A stretch of 64,000 nucleotides of DNA, taken from the NCBI GenBank assembly GCA_932521035.1, contig OW051493.1:4092001-4156000 (forward strand), given 5' to 3'. The position numbers and the translations under genes are program-made. Positions 33,608 through 43,822 of the stretch are shown here, piece after piece. The stretch is from Oscheius dolichura. Its lineage: Eukaryota; Nematoda; Chromadorea; Rhabditida; Rhabditidae. Under the pieces are notes generated by a model. That model was given only the letters and a program-made list of their open reading frames with translations, ran no database searches and had not been told where the DNA came from. Every line of letters begins with the position of its first letter. Positions within the stretch are counted from its first letter, which is position 1.

Positions 33608-34954
33608 ATGTTTTCTTTAGAAGATGTAGGAATAAGCCCCGAAGATTTGATACACGTATAGTTTCTCCTCTGTTCACAGAAAAATAGTTTTAGATAGGAG
33701 GGCAAATGCAGAAACTGAAAATGTATCCCTACTTCGATATAGCCCATTATGTTTTGGTAAACCTGTTGATCATAGTGAAAGAAAAAGGTTTGCAGATGTG
33801 TGTTTCTGTAAAAGACGATCTGGGGCCCTCATCAACCTCCTTTTCCCGTAAACATCCGTTTTCCTGCTGGCTTTCCTGTATGCTCACTTCCTTTGCTGGT
33901 AGTACAAAAAAACATAAAGAGAACAACATCATTTAGGCAGTTTCTTATCTTGTTTTCTCCTAGGCGAACCGATTATTACACCCTTCAAAAACCACCGAGA
34001 CCTCGTGCTGGTATATATAATATTTCAGCAATGACAGAATATCTGACAAATTCAGGCCACTGGCGTCTGGTATATAATTTTTTACTCTCCCTTTGATTTA
34101 GCCTACAAAACCAGCAAATTCTTCCCTGTCAAACTGGTACTTTCCGTTGTAAAAGAAGTTCAACGGACATACAAAGTACATTTTATTCATTTATAGTCTT
34201 TTTCCAACGGATAGGGATACAGTAATCAGGCTTTTCTTGAAAATCAGGCAAAATTAGCGATTTTGTTCTCCAATCTCGAACGGACGCAAATTACTGTATT
34301 CATATCCGTTGGAAAAGAACTATATCAAATATGAATTGCCTTTAGATTTCACACGGGGTTGCCTATGCCGCTAAAATTTATCCCGAGTCGTATTTTGTCC
34401 AAGGTTTGGTCGGAGTCTCGAAAGGAGCCGGCAGTGGAGTAGTCAAGATTGTGGAGAAGGTAGAGCGGGGTCGGATAATAGAAATAATTGAGGGTTTAGC
34501 TGATACGCGGCTCGTGGGCCCCCATGCAACACGAACTGCTCTACCCGACATTCACCACTAAGGCCTGTGTCGTCGCCTCGCTCGTGTTCACCCTGGAAAG
34601 GAACAGTATGTACGTGACGGCCCCTCACGACCTCGTCTATCTGGTAATATTCCCTCTGTATCGATAGAAGGGAGATATTCAGAGTGTGATCGGCTTCTTC
34701 GTCTATTTCAAGCTGTCCGCCCTCCTCCTCGGGGTGACCGACCCCCTGGCCCCCCTCGAGAATCTCTGTTGTGCCATTTTGATGGGAGGAGTGTGGGATG
34801 CACTCAACAGGTTGGTTATATTGGAGGAGGTGACAAGGACGGGTATTGTAGGGCCGTGAACACGACCAAGGAGGAGTTGTCGTCGAAGAAACCAACCGAA
34901 AACGACGTGATGAACACGAAGAAGATTCGCCCAGAATCGAAGAAGAGCAAATAA
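33608..34954 (+). CDS. TRIC-type trimeric intracellular cation channel, paralogue A
   Basis: TRIC channels (TMEM38) of the ER/SR membrane carry counter-ion K+ flux during Ca2+ release. Exons read MFSLEDVGISPEDLIH; MQKLKMYPYFDIAHYVL; FSRKHPFSCWLSCML; LLGEPIITPFKNHRDLVL; ATGVWYIIFYSPFDLAYKTS; VKLVLSVVKEVQRTYK (the KEV lipid-binding motif); ISHGVAYAAKIYPESYFVQG; GAGSGVVKIVEK; FTTKACVVASLVFTLERNS; YLSVIGFFVYFKL; MGGVWDALNR; and a Lys/Glu-rich tail. Length is about 290 residues, normal for the family. The gene straddles a compositional edge: exons before 34.35 kb are AT-rich, those after GC-rich. The intron at 34176-34345 carries a foldback repeat. A tandem paralogue lies 850 bp downstream. Confidence 0.93.
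34184..34336. mobile_element. Foldback/MITE-like insertion in TRIC-A intron
   Basis: Inverted arms CTTTTTCCAACGGATA...ATACAGTAA (34198-34225) and TTACTGTAT...TATCCGTTGGAAAAG (34291-34317) continue outward with weaker pairing (ATTCAT / ATGAAT). They occupy most of a 170-nt intron, while the other TRIC introns are 32-45 nt. Confidence 0.75.
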
Positions 34955-35807
34955 TCTGAGATTTATTGAATTACGACGGGATATTGTAAGAGTATTGTGA
35001 GTTTTAGCCGTTTCTTGTCACTGCCCTCTGTCCCCTTCAGTTCCCGTTTCCGCCAGTTCTAGTCCTTTGAAAAGTCCGTTACCTGTGATATTGTCATATT
35101 GTTCCAATAAATTCTATGATCTTTGCCGGTCGATCGCGTCTCCCGTTTGTTTGCTCTTTATATTGGCTTTATATTGAAGGAGCCGGCCTTTGGATGTCCT
35201 CCTCTTCAAGGAAAGTAAGAAGTTCGAGGAATTTGACACTATTTAGAGGGAGAAACAAGTGTCTACGAGCCGGAAGATTATGTTCCAACAAGAGTGGATC
35301 ATTTTTGACCGATTTGCGAGCCTGGGTCCTCGTTGTGTACACCACATGCCGCAGAGCCGCGGAGATCCGCCGCAACCGACTCCACGCCTCCTAAAGACGA
35401 TTCATTTTCTTTGAAATTTATTGCCTCTTTCTTACTTTTCATCTATTCCTTAAGAGAACTGCTTTAATTGCATTAAAAACACTATTCTCTGCTCTTTTTG
35501 ATGTCTCCGTCATTTCATATTGGAATAGAACGGCATAAATCCATCTGCTTATTAAAACTGACCACCTTTTGGTGGCAGACTGGCTCAGTGCTCAAGTACA
35601 GCTCAAAAAGTGCAAAAGAAAAACGTTCAAAAACGTTTGGCAATCGATGATGGCAATTGGATGCTAACAGTTGTTCCTCCCTTCCTACGGCGGAAACGAC
35701 ACAATTACGCAGTATTCAACCATCTGGATACATGTTTTCATTGCCCTGTCCACCTCTAAGCGCTCTCCCCTCCTTCCCTAGATGATCCTCCCCGTTACAG
35801 GGTAACG
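34955..35807. other. Intergenic region between TRIC paralogues
   Basis: AATAAA near 35106 can end TRIC-A transcripts. Open frames occur on both strands at 35116-35394 (+, ATG start) and 35169-35375 (-, no ATG). Neither shows a domain nor splice support, so I leave both unannotated. Confidence 0.5.
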
Positions 35808-36913
35808 ATGCTGCCGGAGGCCCTCCAGCTGGACCAGGAGATCCTTCTCGAGGCCGGTGCCCAGCTGCACCGGCTTAAGATGTTCCCCTACTTTGACATA
35901 GCCCACTACATCTTGGTAAGACCCTACCGTATCCCCTAGAGTCTCCAGATGATCGTGGAGATCCGCGACGACCTGGCCGCCTCGGCGTCGCTCTTCTCCC
36001 GAAAGCATCCGCTGTCCTGCTGGCTGTCCTCCATGCTCATGTGCTTCGCCGACTCCTTCTTGGCTAATTTCCTCTTGGGAGAGCCGGTCATCGCCCCCTT
36101 CAAGCGACACGACGACATCCTCCTGGTGAGTAGAGTCGACCCCCGGTTATCGTTCCCTTCCAGGCGACCCTCGTCTGGTACCTGGTCTTCTACGCCCCCT
36201 TCGACGGTGTCTATAAATTATCCAAGGTCCTGCCAATCAAATGTGTCCTGGCCGTTTTGAAGGAGGTCAAACGAGCTTTCAAGGTGACATTCCCCCTAGA
36301 TTGGAATATCCCCCGTCCAGGTCTCCCACGGTGTCTCCCATGCCGCCAAGCTATATCCCAACTCCTATCTGGTCCAGGTCATCGTCGGCACGGCCAAAGG
36401 AGCCGGGTCAGGCATAATTAAGACTATTGAGCAGGTACAAACTCTATACTTTTGGGCATTGGAGAGATTTTTCAGCTAGTTCGAGGGGTATGGCTACCGA
36501 ATCAGAACGAAGTCCTTCGACCCTCCTTCGCCACAAAGGCCTGCCTCGTCGCCTCGATCGTCTTCGCCCTGGAGAAGAACAGCTTCTACATCTCTGCTCC
36601 CCACGACATCGTCTATCTCGTAGACTACTCTTCGTCGTCCTTGAATATCCTTCTTCCAGTGTATCGTCGGTTTCTTCGTCTACTTCAAACTGTCGGCTGT
36701 CATCCTCCACGTCACGGATCCCTTCGCCCCCATTGAGAACCTCTTCTGCGCCGTCTTCATGGGTGGAATCTGGGATGCTCTCTCCAGGTTTTATTCTTTT
36801 TTGCTTCTAAATAACAAAGGAAATTAAGAGCTCTGGCAGCGTCAAAAGAACGACGGGCTGCGGCAGCCGCCGAGAATGGAGTGGTGGCCGGGACGGAGAA
36901 GAAGGACCAATGA
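35808..36913 (+). CDS. TRIC-type trimeric intracellular cation channel, paralogue B
   Basis: Same architecture as paralogue A, at about 55-60% identity by eye. Blocks: MLPEALQLDQEILLEAGA; LKMFPYFDIAHYIL; FSRKHPLSCWLSSMLMCFA; LLGEPVIAPFKRHDDILL; ATLVWYLVFYAPFDGVYKLS; VLAVLKEVKRAFK (KEV motif); VSHGVSHAAKLYPNSYLVQV; AKGAGSGIIKTIEQ; FATKACLVASIVFALEKNS; CIVGFFVYFKLSAVILH; and MGGIWDALSR, then an Ala/Glu-rich tail (AAAAAENGVVAGTEKKDQ). All introns are 33-41 nt and at the same positions as in paralogue A, so the duplication followed the intron pattern. Uniformly GC-rich. The ATG lies seven bases after CGTTACAG. Confidence 0.94.
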
Positions 36914-37162
36914 GCTAGACTAGGCAGAATTCTCGAGGCGGTGCTTTATCTTCTACTGGTTTACGGCCCTCCTTGTTCTGTTTTATTATTAATGAAGGGT
37001 CTGTGCCTTATTTCCAGGACAGGGGCCCGTCGTAATTGGCCATAATTCTTTTCTACCGTAATTGCGTGCTCTCCCGACACATTCTCACTCCTTGTGCAAC
37101 CGTCCCGTCTCCCCGGGTCACCGTTTACCACCTCATAATGGCCCGCCCCCCTCGTCCTGAGA

Positions 37163-37170
37163 TATAAAAG
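37163..37170 (+). promoter_or_regulatory. TATA box of C-type lectin gene
   Basis: TATAAAAG lies 43 bp upstream of the ATG at 37206, a typical core-promoter position allowing a short 5' UTR. Confidence 0.75.
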
Positions 37171-37205
37171 AGCATGTCCCGGCTCATCCTGACCATTTGC
37201 TACTC

Positions 37206-38442
37206 ATGCTGCGGATCGCCTCGCTCGTGGCCCTCGTGGCCGTCGCCCTGTCCCTGCCATGCAGGAGGCCCTGCCAGATGCTGGACGAGCCTCGTCCCTG
37301 TGCTCCCTGCCGAATGATGGACCCTCCTACGACGCCTACTCCCTGCCTCCCAGCTACCACCACCCAGGCTCCCTGCAGGATGATGGACCCCACGACTGCT
37401 GCTCCCTGTGCTCCTACACCACCCCCTTGCCGGATGATGGATCCTCCTACCACCCCTGCTCCTTGCCCTACTCGCCCTCCCTGCATGATGGATCCCCCGA
37501 CGACGCCTTCTCCCTGCCTTCCTACCCAACCTCCATGCCGGATGATGGACCCCACCACCCCTGCTCCTTGCTACCCAACCACCACTGAGGCTCCATGCCT
37601 GATGGATGCCCCGACTGCTCCTCCTTGCCAGCCAACTCAGCCTCCCTGCAGAATGATGGACCCCGTCACGGCTGCTCCCTGTGCTCCTATCTCAGTTCCT
37701 TGCCGAATGATGGATCCTACCACCGCTGCCCCTTGCTACCCCACTACGACCACCGAAGCTCCCTGCTTCATGATGGATCCCACAACCCAAGCTCCTTGCC
37801 CAATGTTGGATCCCTGCGCTCCGATTGATCCTTGCTCCTACGATCAGCCCGCCGCTCTCCCTCCCTGTGGATACGGCTACGATGCCCAGCCTCAGCAGCC
37901 CGAGTTCAATGTGAGTTATTTTAGGTCAAAAAAGGAAGTAAAATGATTCTTTCAGGAGTGCCAGGATGGATGGACCCGCTACCAAGAGTCCTGTTACTAC
38001 GTAGAACGCCAGGAGACCAAGTCCCTTGACCAGGCCGAGAAGAGCTGTCTCCAGATGGACGCCACTCTCTTCGTGGCCGACAGCCTCAACGAGTTCGAGA
38101 CCATCATCGACAGAGCCCCCCACAACGCCTGGACCTGGCTCGGCCTCGTCAAGGCCTCCGAGGAGGACGCCCCCCGTTGGCACACCAACGCCAGCATCAG
38201 CTACAAGGACCTGTGAGTTGCGGCCGTCCTCCCTGTCTATTGATCCGTTCAGGCCATGGCTCATCAAACCGTACGGAGACACCTCCAACGGCTGGACTAG
38301 CGCCTCCAAGTGTGCTGCCCACTGGAACCCGTCCTCCTCCATCGGCAAGTACAACTACTACTACCCCTGCAGCTACTCGTTCTACTTCGTCTGCGAGAAG
38401 AACTCCACCCTCGTGGCCGCCGCCAACTCCCTCCACTTCTGA
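37206..38442 (+). CDS. Secreted C-type lectin with Cys-Pro-Met repeat stalk
   Basis: Three exons: 37206-37910, 37955-38212 and 38253-38442. A signal peptide (MLRIASLVALVAVALSLP) leads into about 190 residues of imperfect repeats built on PC(R/M)MMDP-TT-(A/T)PC(L/A)P, a Cys/Pro/Met/Thr-rich stalk with no family I recognise. A C-type lectin domain follows: CQDGWTRYQESCYYVE, AEKSCLQMDATLFVAD, WTWLGLVKASEED, then CAAHWN...YPCSYSFYFVCEK. The four core cysteines and the WLGL motif are present. Ca2+/sugar motifs EPN or QPD and WND are not visible, so sugar binding is uncertain. The stalk is encoded by one uninterrupted exon. A TATA box at -43 suggests regulated high expression, as for pharyngeal, intestinal or epidermal lectins. 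Confidence 0.9.
37290..37815 (+). repeat. Coding minisatellite: PC-MMDP repeat stalk
   Basis: Degenerate tandem units of roughly 45-60 bp (core TGCCGGATGATGGACCC and variants), about ten copies, keep the lectin reading frame open. The regular ATGATGGA core gives the MMDP motif. Unit length varies by multiples of three. Confidence 0.85.
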
Positions 38443-39569
38443 TCTCCTCTTTGTCCGATCTCCCTCTCTCATAAACAATTTGACCCCAAAGTGTCTCTAG
38501 TTGGGTAGGGGAAGAGAAGGAAGTTGACAATGATTGCTCGGTGGTTGATAGTATCCAGAACGGGGCAGGGGACCGGTTCTGTTAGCCCAAGGACACACTA
38601 CGTAAGCAACGGGCGAAAATCACCTACTGACCCTTTCCCTAATCCCCGTCGCCTCTTCTTCTTCTTTCCTGGTCCAGCCATTTTGTGAACGCATTGAGGA
38701 ACAGGTTTTTGTCTTTCAAAAATCGCCTCTTCCACCCAATTAGGTCTGACCCTGAAGCGGGAGGAGGGAGTTCTGTTCCGCGGCTGCTTGGCCATTCAGC
38801 CCCTCGTCCAGTATTCAAAGGTGTCTCTCCCGGCCTCCGGGAGTCAGCTGTTCTCCGGCCTTCTATGGCTTCCCGACTCGATATCCCAGCCATTGTTTTT
38901 GTCGTCTTCTTGCCCCAACACACCCTTTCCTCGCCTCAATTACCACCCTCTAAAAATAGGCAGAATCGGGTTTATTTGGCCACCCTCCGGTCATATCGTC
39001 TCCCTTGTTTTTCTCCTCCTCATCTACCATTTCGTGACCCAGACCACAAATCAGGGCCGGTGTATCCTCTCGTGTTCCCCCTGTTTTCATCCCGGGATAA
39101 CAATTATCCCCTCTTCGGGCCGGTTTAATCCACCCTCTCCCCATTGTTTTGTTACCTCTGTCTCCCCCGAAAAGTATAGAGCCACCCTCCAGCGATTAAG
39201 AATGGCCCGGGTTGCTTTTGGTAGCCAAGAGACGGCCCAAAAGAGGTCCGCTTCCGCTGTACTACTTGGCTCCTTCTCTAGGCATTATTCCGGGGTAAAC
39301 ATGTCCTCCGGGAGAGTGCACCTTTCTCCTTTGGGGTCTCAGTAATCCTTCGGATTGATTGCCTCCTTGACTCTTCTGAATTAAGGTCCTCATCAGCCAC
39401 CCCCCAGTCATATGTTTCCGGTCACCCTTCCATTTCGGACTTGTTTATGGCTGGGCTTTGTCCTTTCCCCCATGTGCCCCTTTCTTTTGTATTCTTGTTA
39501 TTCTAGATGAATATTCTAGACGCTGTCCTTTTTTCTCCCCTGGCCGACACTTTACCGTAAACCGAGGAA
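38443..39569. other. Intergenic region, no gene seen
   Basis: GC-rich sequence between the lectin and the Ras-like gene. Long open frames exist on both strands but show no domain, no splice support and low-complexity composition. A TACCGTA motif lies at 39553, just before the next start codon. Confidence 0.55.
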
Positions 39570-40342
39570 ATGCAGCCGGACTCGTCGGCTTACTTCGACA
39601 AGAACCTCCACATCAGAATACTCGGGGCCAATGGGGTCAGTCTCCTCTTTGATCATCTAAAGGAGAGAGTTTAGACGGGGAAGACGTCCCTCCTCCAGTC
39701 CTTTTGTAATGACACGGTGAATATAAAAAACGAGGAGGGCTCTGGGGTTACCATCTTCCATTTCGAGACAGTCAACATGAGGATCAAGGTCTCCGAGAAG
39801 GAGAAGGTAGGCCTCGCCAAAGAGAAGAGTAGAGAGCATTTTCAGTGGAACAGAGACGAGTCCCGGGACGTGGATGCCGTCGCGTTGGTCTTCTCCACCA
39901 TCGACGCAGATGTCAGTCTCCTTCAAGAGGATACCCTAATCCCGTTTCAGTCCTTCGACTACGTGCTCGATCTCTACCGAGAGATCCTCCACGACCGTTA
40001 TTTCCCGATCGTAGTCGTCGAGAATAAAATAGACCAGCTGGAACACTCCGTCATCGACAAGACCTTCGTCGAAGAGAGGCTCCGGAAGTCACACCTCCGG
40101 CTGTACAGGTACTCCCCCATTCCCTATTCCTGGATACAGAAATTCCCAGGGTATCGGCCAAAGAGGACTTCAACGTGATGCACCCGTTCGCCTATCTCCT
40201 GGAGAAGCTGACGAGGAACCGGGACGAGAACAGCAACGAGAGGAAGCGGTCGCCAGTGGAGGACATCCGCCTCCCGTCGCGGGAGGGCTGGGCCTCGCCC
40301 AGAGAAATCAAGCCAAAGAAAGAGAAATGTGTCGTTATGTGA
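39570..40342 (+). CDS. Ras-like small GTPase with CaaX tail, lacking DxxG
   Basis: Five exons give about 195 residues. The G1 P loop GANGTGKTS is formed across the first splice junction. G4 is ENKID (NKxD). G5 is VSAK, formed across the last splice junction. The C-terminus is KPKKEKCVVM: a polybasic stretch followed by a CaaX box, so prenylation and membrane attachment are predicted. The G3 motif DxxGQE and a clear switch II are absent; that position reads VSEKEKWNRDESRDVD. This suggests altered GTP hydrolysis or constitutive binding, as in some divergent Ras relatives (Rerg/NKIRAS/RGK type). The exact subfamily cannot be named. The ATG at 39570 lies just after a TACCGTA motif. Confidence 0.8.
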
Positions 40343-42193
40343 ATGCCAAATGAACTTCTTACCTTTTCTCGCCCTAATATCTCTAAAAAGCCCAAAAAGG
40401 AAGGGATGAGCTCTGTAAACAGTCGCGAGTCGGGAACATAAAGCAGAGATAAGTAGCCGTGTGTGGACAGTCAAGTAGCCGTAAGTCGTCTGGCCAAATA
40501 GAGGCCCTGGTCAGTACACTCGTATGATTAGCCAAGACAAATATACTCATACTTCTATCTCTCTACTCTTTCCTTTTTAAAGGGCAGTGTCCTTTCTCGG
40601 CAGGGAGAGCACTGAAATGGAAGGGACAGGGCTGTCTGGCGAGCAGTCCTCTGTATGTGGGGGAGAATAAGGGGCAGGGCAGACAGGGGCAGGGCGGAGC
40701 AGAGGGAATAGACTGTCCTCAAGGACGTGTCTTTACCTGACAGTATTAGATGGCTTCAGACCTCAAATACAGCCAGTAATGACGCGACCTTTGGGAACTT
40801 CTTGGAGGGGCGGCGGGAGCAGCTACCAGTCGGATAAGCTGTGCCGGCTTAGAAACGGTAAGGGCAGGGGGCCCGCCCCCGATGCCAAATACGGGCGGAT
40901 ACAGTACAAATGGATGGCACTTCACTCGGGCCAAGAGGGGAGGAGCAGCGGGAGGACAGGGGCAGGCTGTGAGAAATGCTACTTGTAATTAACTTGGAAG
41001 AGCGTCAACACGGGTACAATACGGAGAAGCTGGGATAAAACTCGAACTACAGCCGTGTAGAGAGGTTTTAGTCATCCTTATTTCATCCTCTTTTCGAATA
41101 TTTCAAGAGCAAATGCTGCTCTCGATAGTACTGACCGTCTCAAAGGCGCCAAGAGGCGCAATCGGCATATAACGTCAGTTTGGTAGCTCAGGCTATTTCC
41201 TTTGCATAGAAGTGACTTCAAACATAGAACATAACAAGAAAACGGAGTAGGCTTCCATAGAAGTGTATTTTTGGTTAAACCTTACAGATAAAGAGGAGCC
41301 TTTTCCCAAAAAGATGGCGCAATATCATATGATAAAAACCACTTGATCCTATTTAAAGCGCCTCAAAAGAGCATCTTTGTATTGTGAAGTGACCGCTATA
41401 TGGTAGCAGATGGGAGATGCAAAAATTCCCGCTACTGGAGGGGTTAATTAGGGGCGCCAATAGCTTGATAAGCCTTATCGGAGGTCTCCTTCCCACTGGA
41501 CACATCACTGCTTTTTAAGTTCTGCTCCTTGACAATAAACTGGCTTGTGCAGGGGAGAAACGGGGGAAACTCACAGCAGAAGTGTCTGGAAGCGGGTCGC
41601 GTCCTGGATGCATTGACGATTAGAGTGATTAGTCAGGTCAAGTATGTAAATATTGTGGAGAGTGAGGTGAACATCAGTGGGCACACTTGTAATCAGTCGA
41701 GTCAATAGAACACTCCACGGGATCGACGACAGACCTCACCCGGAACGGTAGTTACGAAAACAACCAAGTCCCGTTGAATATATACGACATACACCCCTAG
41801 AATCATTTTATCCCTTCTAAAAGTTAGCAGTAGATACTATTTATTCTCTTTGAAATGATGACATGAGATCATACAAAAGTAGTATTTTTATGATTAGTGT
41901 GTTCCGTTTAGAGAGTGCATTGTTGGAATGGAGAACAACGAAGGTGGTGCTTGAGAGGGAACAAAAGGTTGAATCCGAGAAACTTGTGGCGCCAAAACCT
42001 TCTTCCGACTTTGCATTGCTTCGTTTACCATCCAACATGATGTGGGAATCTAGTAGTTATTTTTAGAAAAGTAGGAAAGCAACATACTTTGGATGAATGT
42101 AAAATAGGTGGCACATGTGGAGGTGCCGCCCTAGCGCCCCATCTTGCATGCATAGGGTCCTAAGAATATAATTTTTAAAAATAAAACAAAATT
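40343..42193. other. Intergenic region with a tRNA-like fragment
   Basis: No supported gene. At 41148-41167 a 20-base match (one difference) to the A-box part of the tRNA-like segment at 3953-4030 occurs, evidence of a scattered tRNA-derived repeat. Composition turns AT-rich from about 41 kb. An open frame of 67 codons at 41863-42066 has no further support. Confidence 0.5.
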
Positions 42194-42893
42194 TTACACC
42201 TTTGAGTCGTATGTTATTTTATTCGTTCCCCACAAAGGAATTGCTGTTGAGCCCGCGGCTGCTCCAGCAGCCGGAGCTGTTACAGTAGCTGCTACTACCG
42301 ATGTTGCGCCATAAACTCCGTCTAAAACTGATGCACACACCTTTAAAATGTTAACCTGCTTTTACAACCCCGTAATTTTGTGTTGCTACGTGATATTGTA
42401 CTGTCTGCATTTGCGCTTTTGCTCTTTCCGCTTCCATTGCAGCTTGGTGGTGAGCCAAATATGATTGTTGAGACTGTAGATATGCTTCAGCATCTTCCGC
42501 TAAAAAGATAAAGAATATATTATATACGAGTTTCAACCTTCTTTTTGCGCTTGCGTTTTCCTAGTCTTTTCTTCCTCTTCTGCTAGTTTTTGAAGTGCTT
42601 CTCTTTTTTCACGTTCAGCCTAAGAAAGTCAGATAGAAAGAAAAAGAACTATATCAATTACTCTTTCTCGAATGTTTCTCCTCCTTTTATCCACATCTTT
42701 TTCCCAATCTTCAAATTGTTTTACGTAGGCATCATAAGCATCGGTTCCGATTGAACCTCTGAAATATTCATAAATACAAAGCTTTTAATCAGAAAACTTA
42801 CTTGTTAGCTTCTTTCCAGGTTTCAAATTGTGCTTTATACTCTCGGTACTGCTTGTCTAATTCTGCTTCTGCTTCTTTGGGATTCTGAGACAT
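42194..42893 (-). CDS. Coiled-coil protein with repeated Y-x-x-F-x-x-W helices
   Basis: Five short exons from ATG 42893 to TAA 42194 give about 170 residues. The first two exons encode a repeated aromatic-basic helix: [16 protein letters not shown] and [19 protein letters not shown] long charged coiled coil follows ([34 protein letters not shown]), then a Gln/Ala-rich segment ([20 protein letters not shown]) and an Ala/Val/Thr-rich tail ([16 protein letters not shown]). Regular splice sites and AT-rich codon use match the other conserved genes. The Y..(Q)F..W repeat recalls nuclear RNA-processing proteins, but I cannot assign a family. Confidence 0.55.
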
Positions 42894-42927
42894 ATTCTAA
42901 TAATTTGGTGAAAAGAAGTTCATAAAA

Positions 42928-43233
42928 ATGAAGAAAATTGTGGAAAAATCCAGATTTGTATGTCTTCCGTATATCAAACATTTTAAAGCAAAGCTTTCAT
43001 TAAACGAACGTAAAATGAAAAGAACAAGGACACAGCTCGTTCGAGATTGTGAGATTATGAAAAAAAAAACGAGATTCAGGGGTTATGCTAGGAAAGTAAA
43101 TACTGTAAATTGCCCAACATGTTGCTTATATGAAAGTGAGATTGATATCACATATACATTAAAAAATTACACAATGTTACCTATGGGAAAGTCTTACAGA
43201 CCGTACTGGGAAATGTCATTGCCCCAGATCTGA
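42928..43233 (+). CDS. Doubtful 101-codon ORF, Lys/Arg-rich
   Basis: A single open frame with an ATG starts 35 bp from the divergent coiled-coil gene, and its end is antisense to the last exon of the next minus-strand gene. The product is basic (RKMKRTRTQLVRDCEIMKKK) with a CPTC pair. There is no acceptor at the ATG and no recognisable domain. It is listed because a 101-codon frame is long for AT-rich spacer, but chance is likely. Confidence 0.2.
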   Translation: MKKIVEKSRFVCLPYIKHFKAKLSLNERKMKRTRTQLVRDCEIMKKKTRFRGYARKVNTVNCPTCCLYESEIDITYTLKNYTMLPMGKSYRPYWEMSLPQI

Positions 43234-43822
43234 GGTAGTCTCTTACGAATTGTCAAAACGCAGCAATCTTTCTTCAGCTTGAAGGTAATATCAGAAATAT
43301 CTGAAGGGAACTTAGGAATCTGAAATAAAATTGAATAAATATAGTATACAGATTAGATATCAAGTATAACTTTTTTTAAACGTACTTCAAAATATCGAGA
43401 ATCAACAACTGTCCGAACAGGTGGCTTCTTTTTCTTATCTACTTTTGCTATTTCAATTGTACAAGACATGCTTCTGAAAATAAAGTAAGATACTATCAAT
43501 TAATATAATTACAAACCTGTCATCGCTTTTTAAATAAACACTTGTATTGGAAGCTTTCATTATCGATTTTTCTCGAATTCCACGCACGACTAGCTGAATA
43601 GTGAGATGATTGGCGTCATCATCATAACGACCTGGAAAAAAACCCTACATTGAAAAATATGATTTTCAAAAAAATGATGACCTCTAACATTTTACTTGCA
43701 CTTGATGGTTTGATGGTAGCAAAGAAAACAACCCTCCTTAGGGAGACGAAGAATAAGTAAAAGAACTTACATCCATCAGGCCCTCTCCTTTCATCGGCTG
43801 CTGACGACATAACCGACATCAT
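43194..43822 (-). CDS. Small beta-sandwich protein, possibly DPCD/CS-like
   Basis: About four exons give about 135 residues: MMSVMSSAADERRGPDG; RYDDDANHLTIQLVVRGI; KASNTSVYLKSDDRSMSC; IEIAKVDKKKKPPVRTVVD; and RYFEIPKFPSDISDITFKL, then CCVLTIRKRLPQIWGN. The order PDG..YD....L..R, then KxSN, then a strand ending in xMSc, then RT..xRYF.IP, then a strand CxL.I resembles DPCD, a small protein tied to cilia and CS-domain folds. The match is weak and nematodes are not known for DPCD, so CS/p23-like is the safer statement. The ATG at 43822 is the first in frame; no acceptor is seen next to it. Confidence 0.4.

Noticed and set aside
35169-35375. Small minus-strand ORF between TRIC genes
   Set aside because: Translation looks protein-like, but there is no ATG start, no acceptor and no recognisable family; not enough to annotate.
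36444-36710. Arg/Glu-rich minus-strand ORF
   Set aside because: Antisense of TRIC-B exons, which have conserved translation and splice sites.
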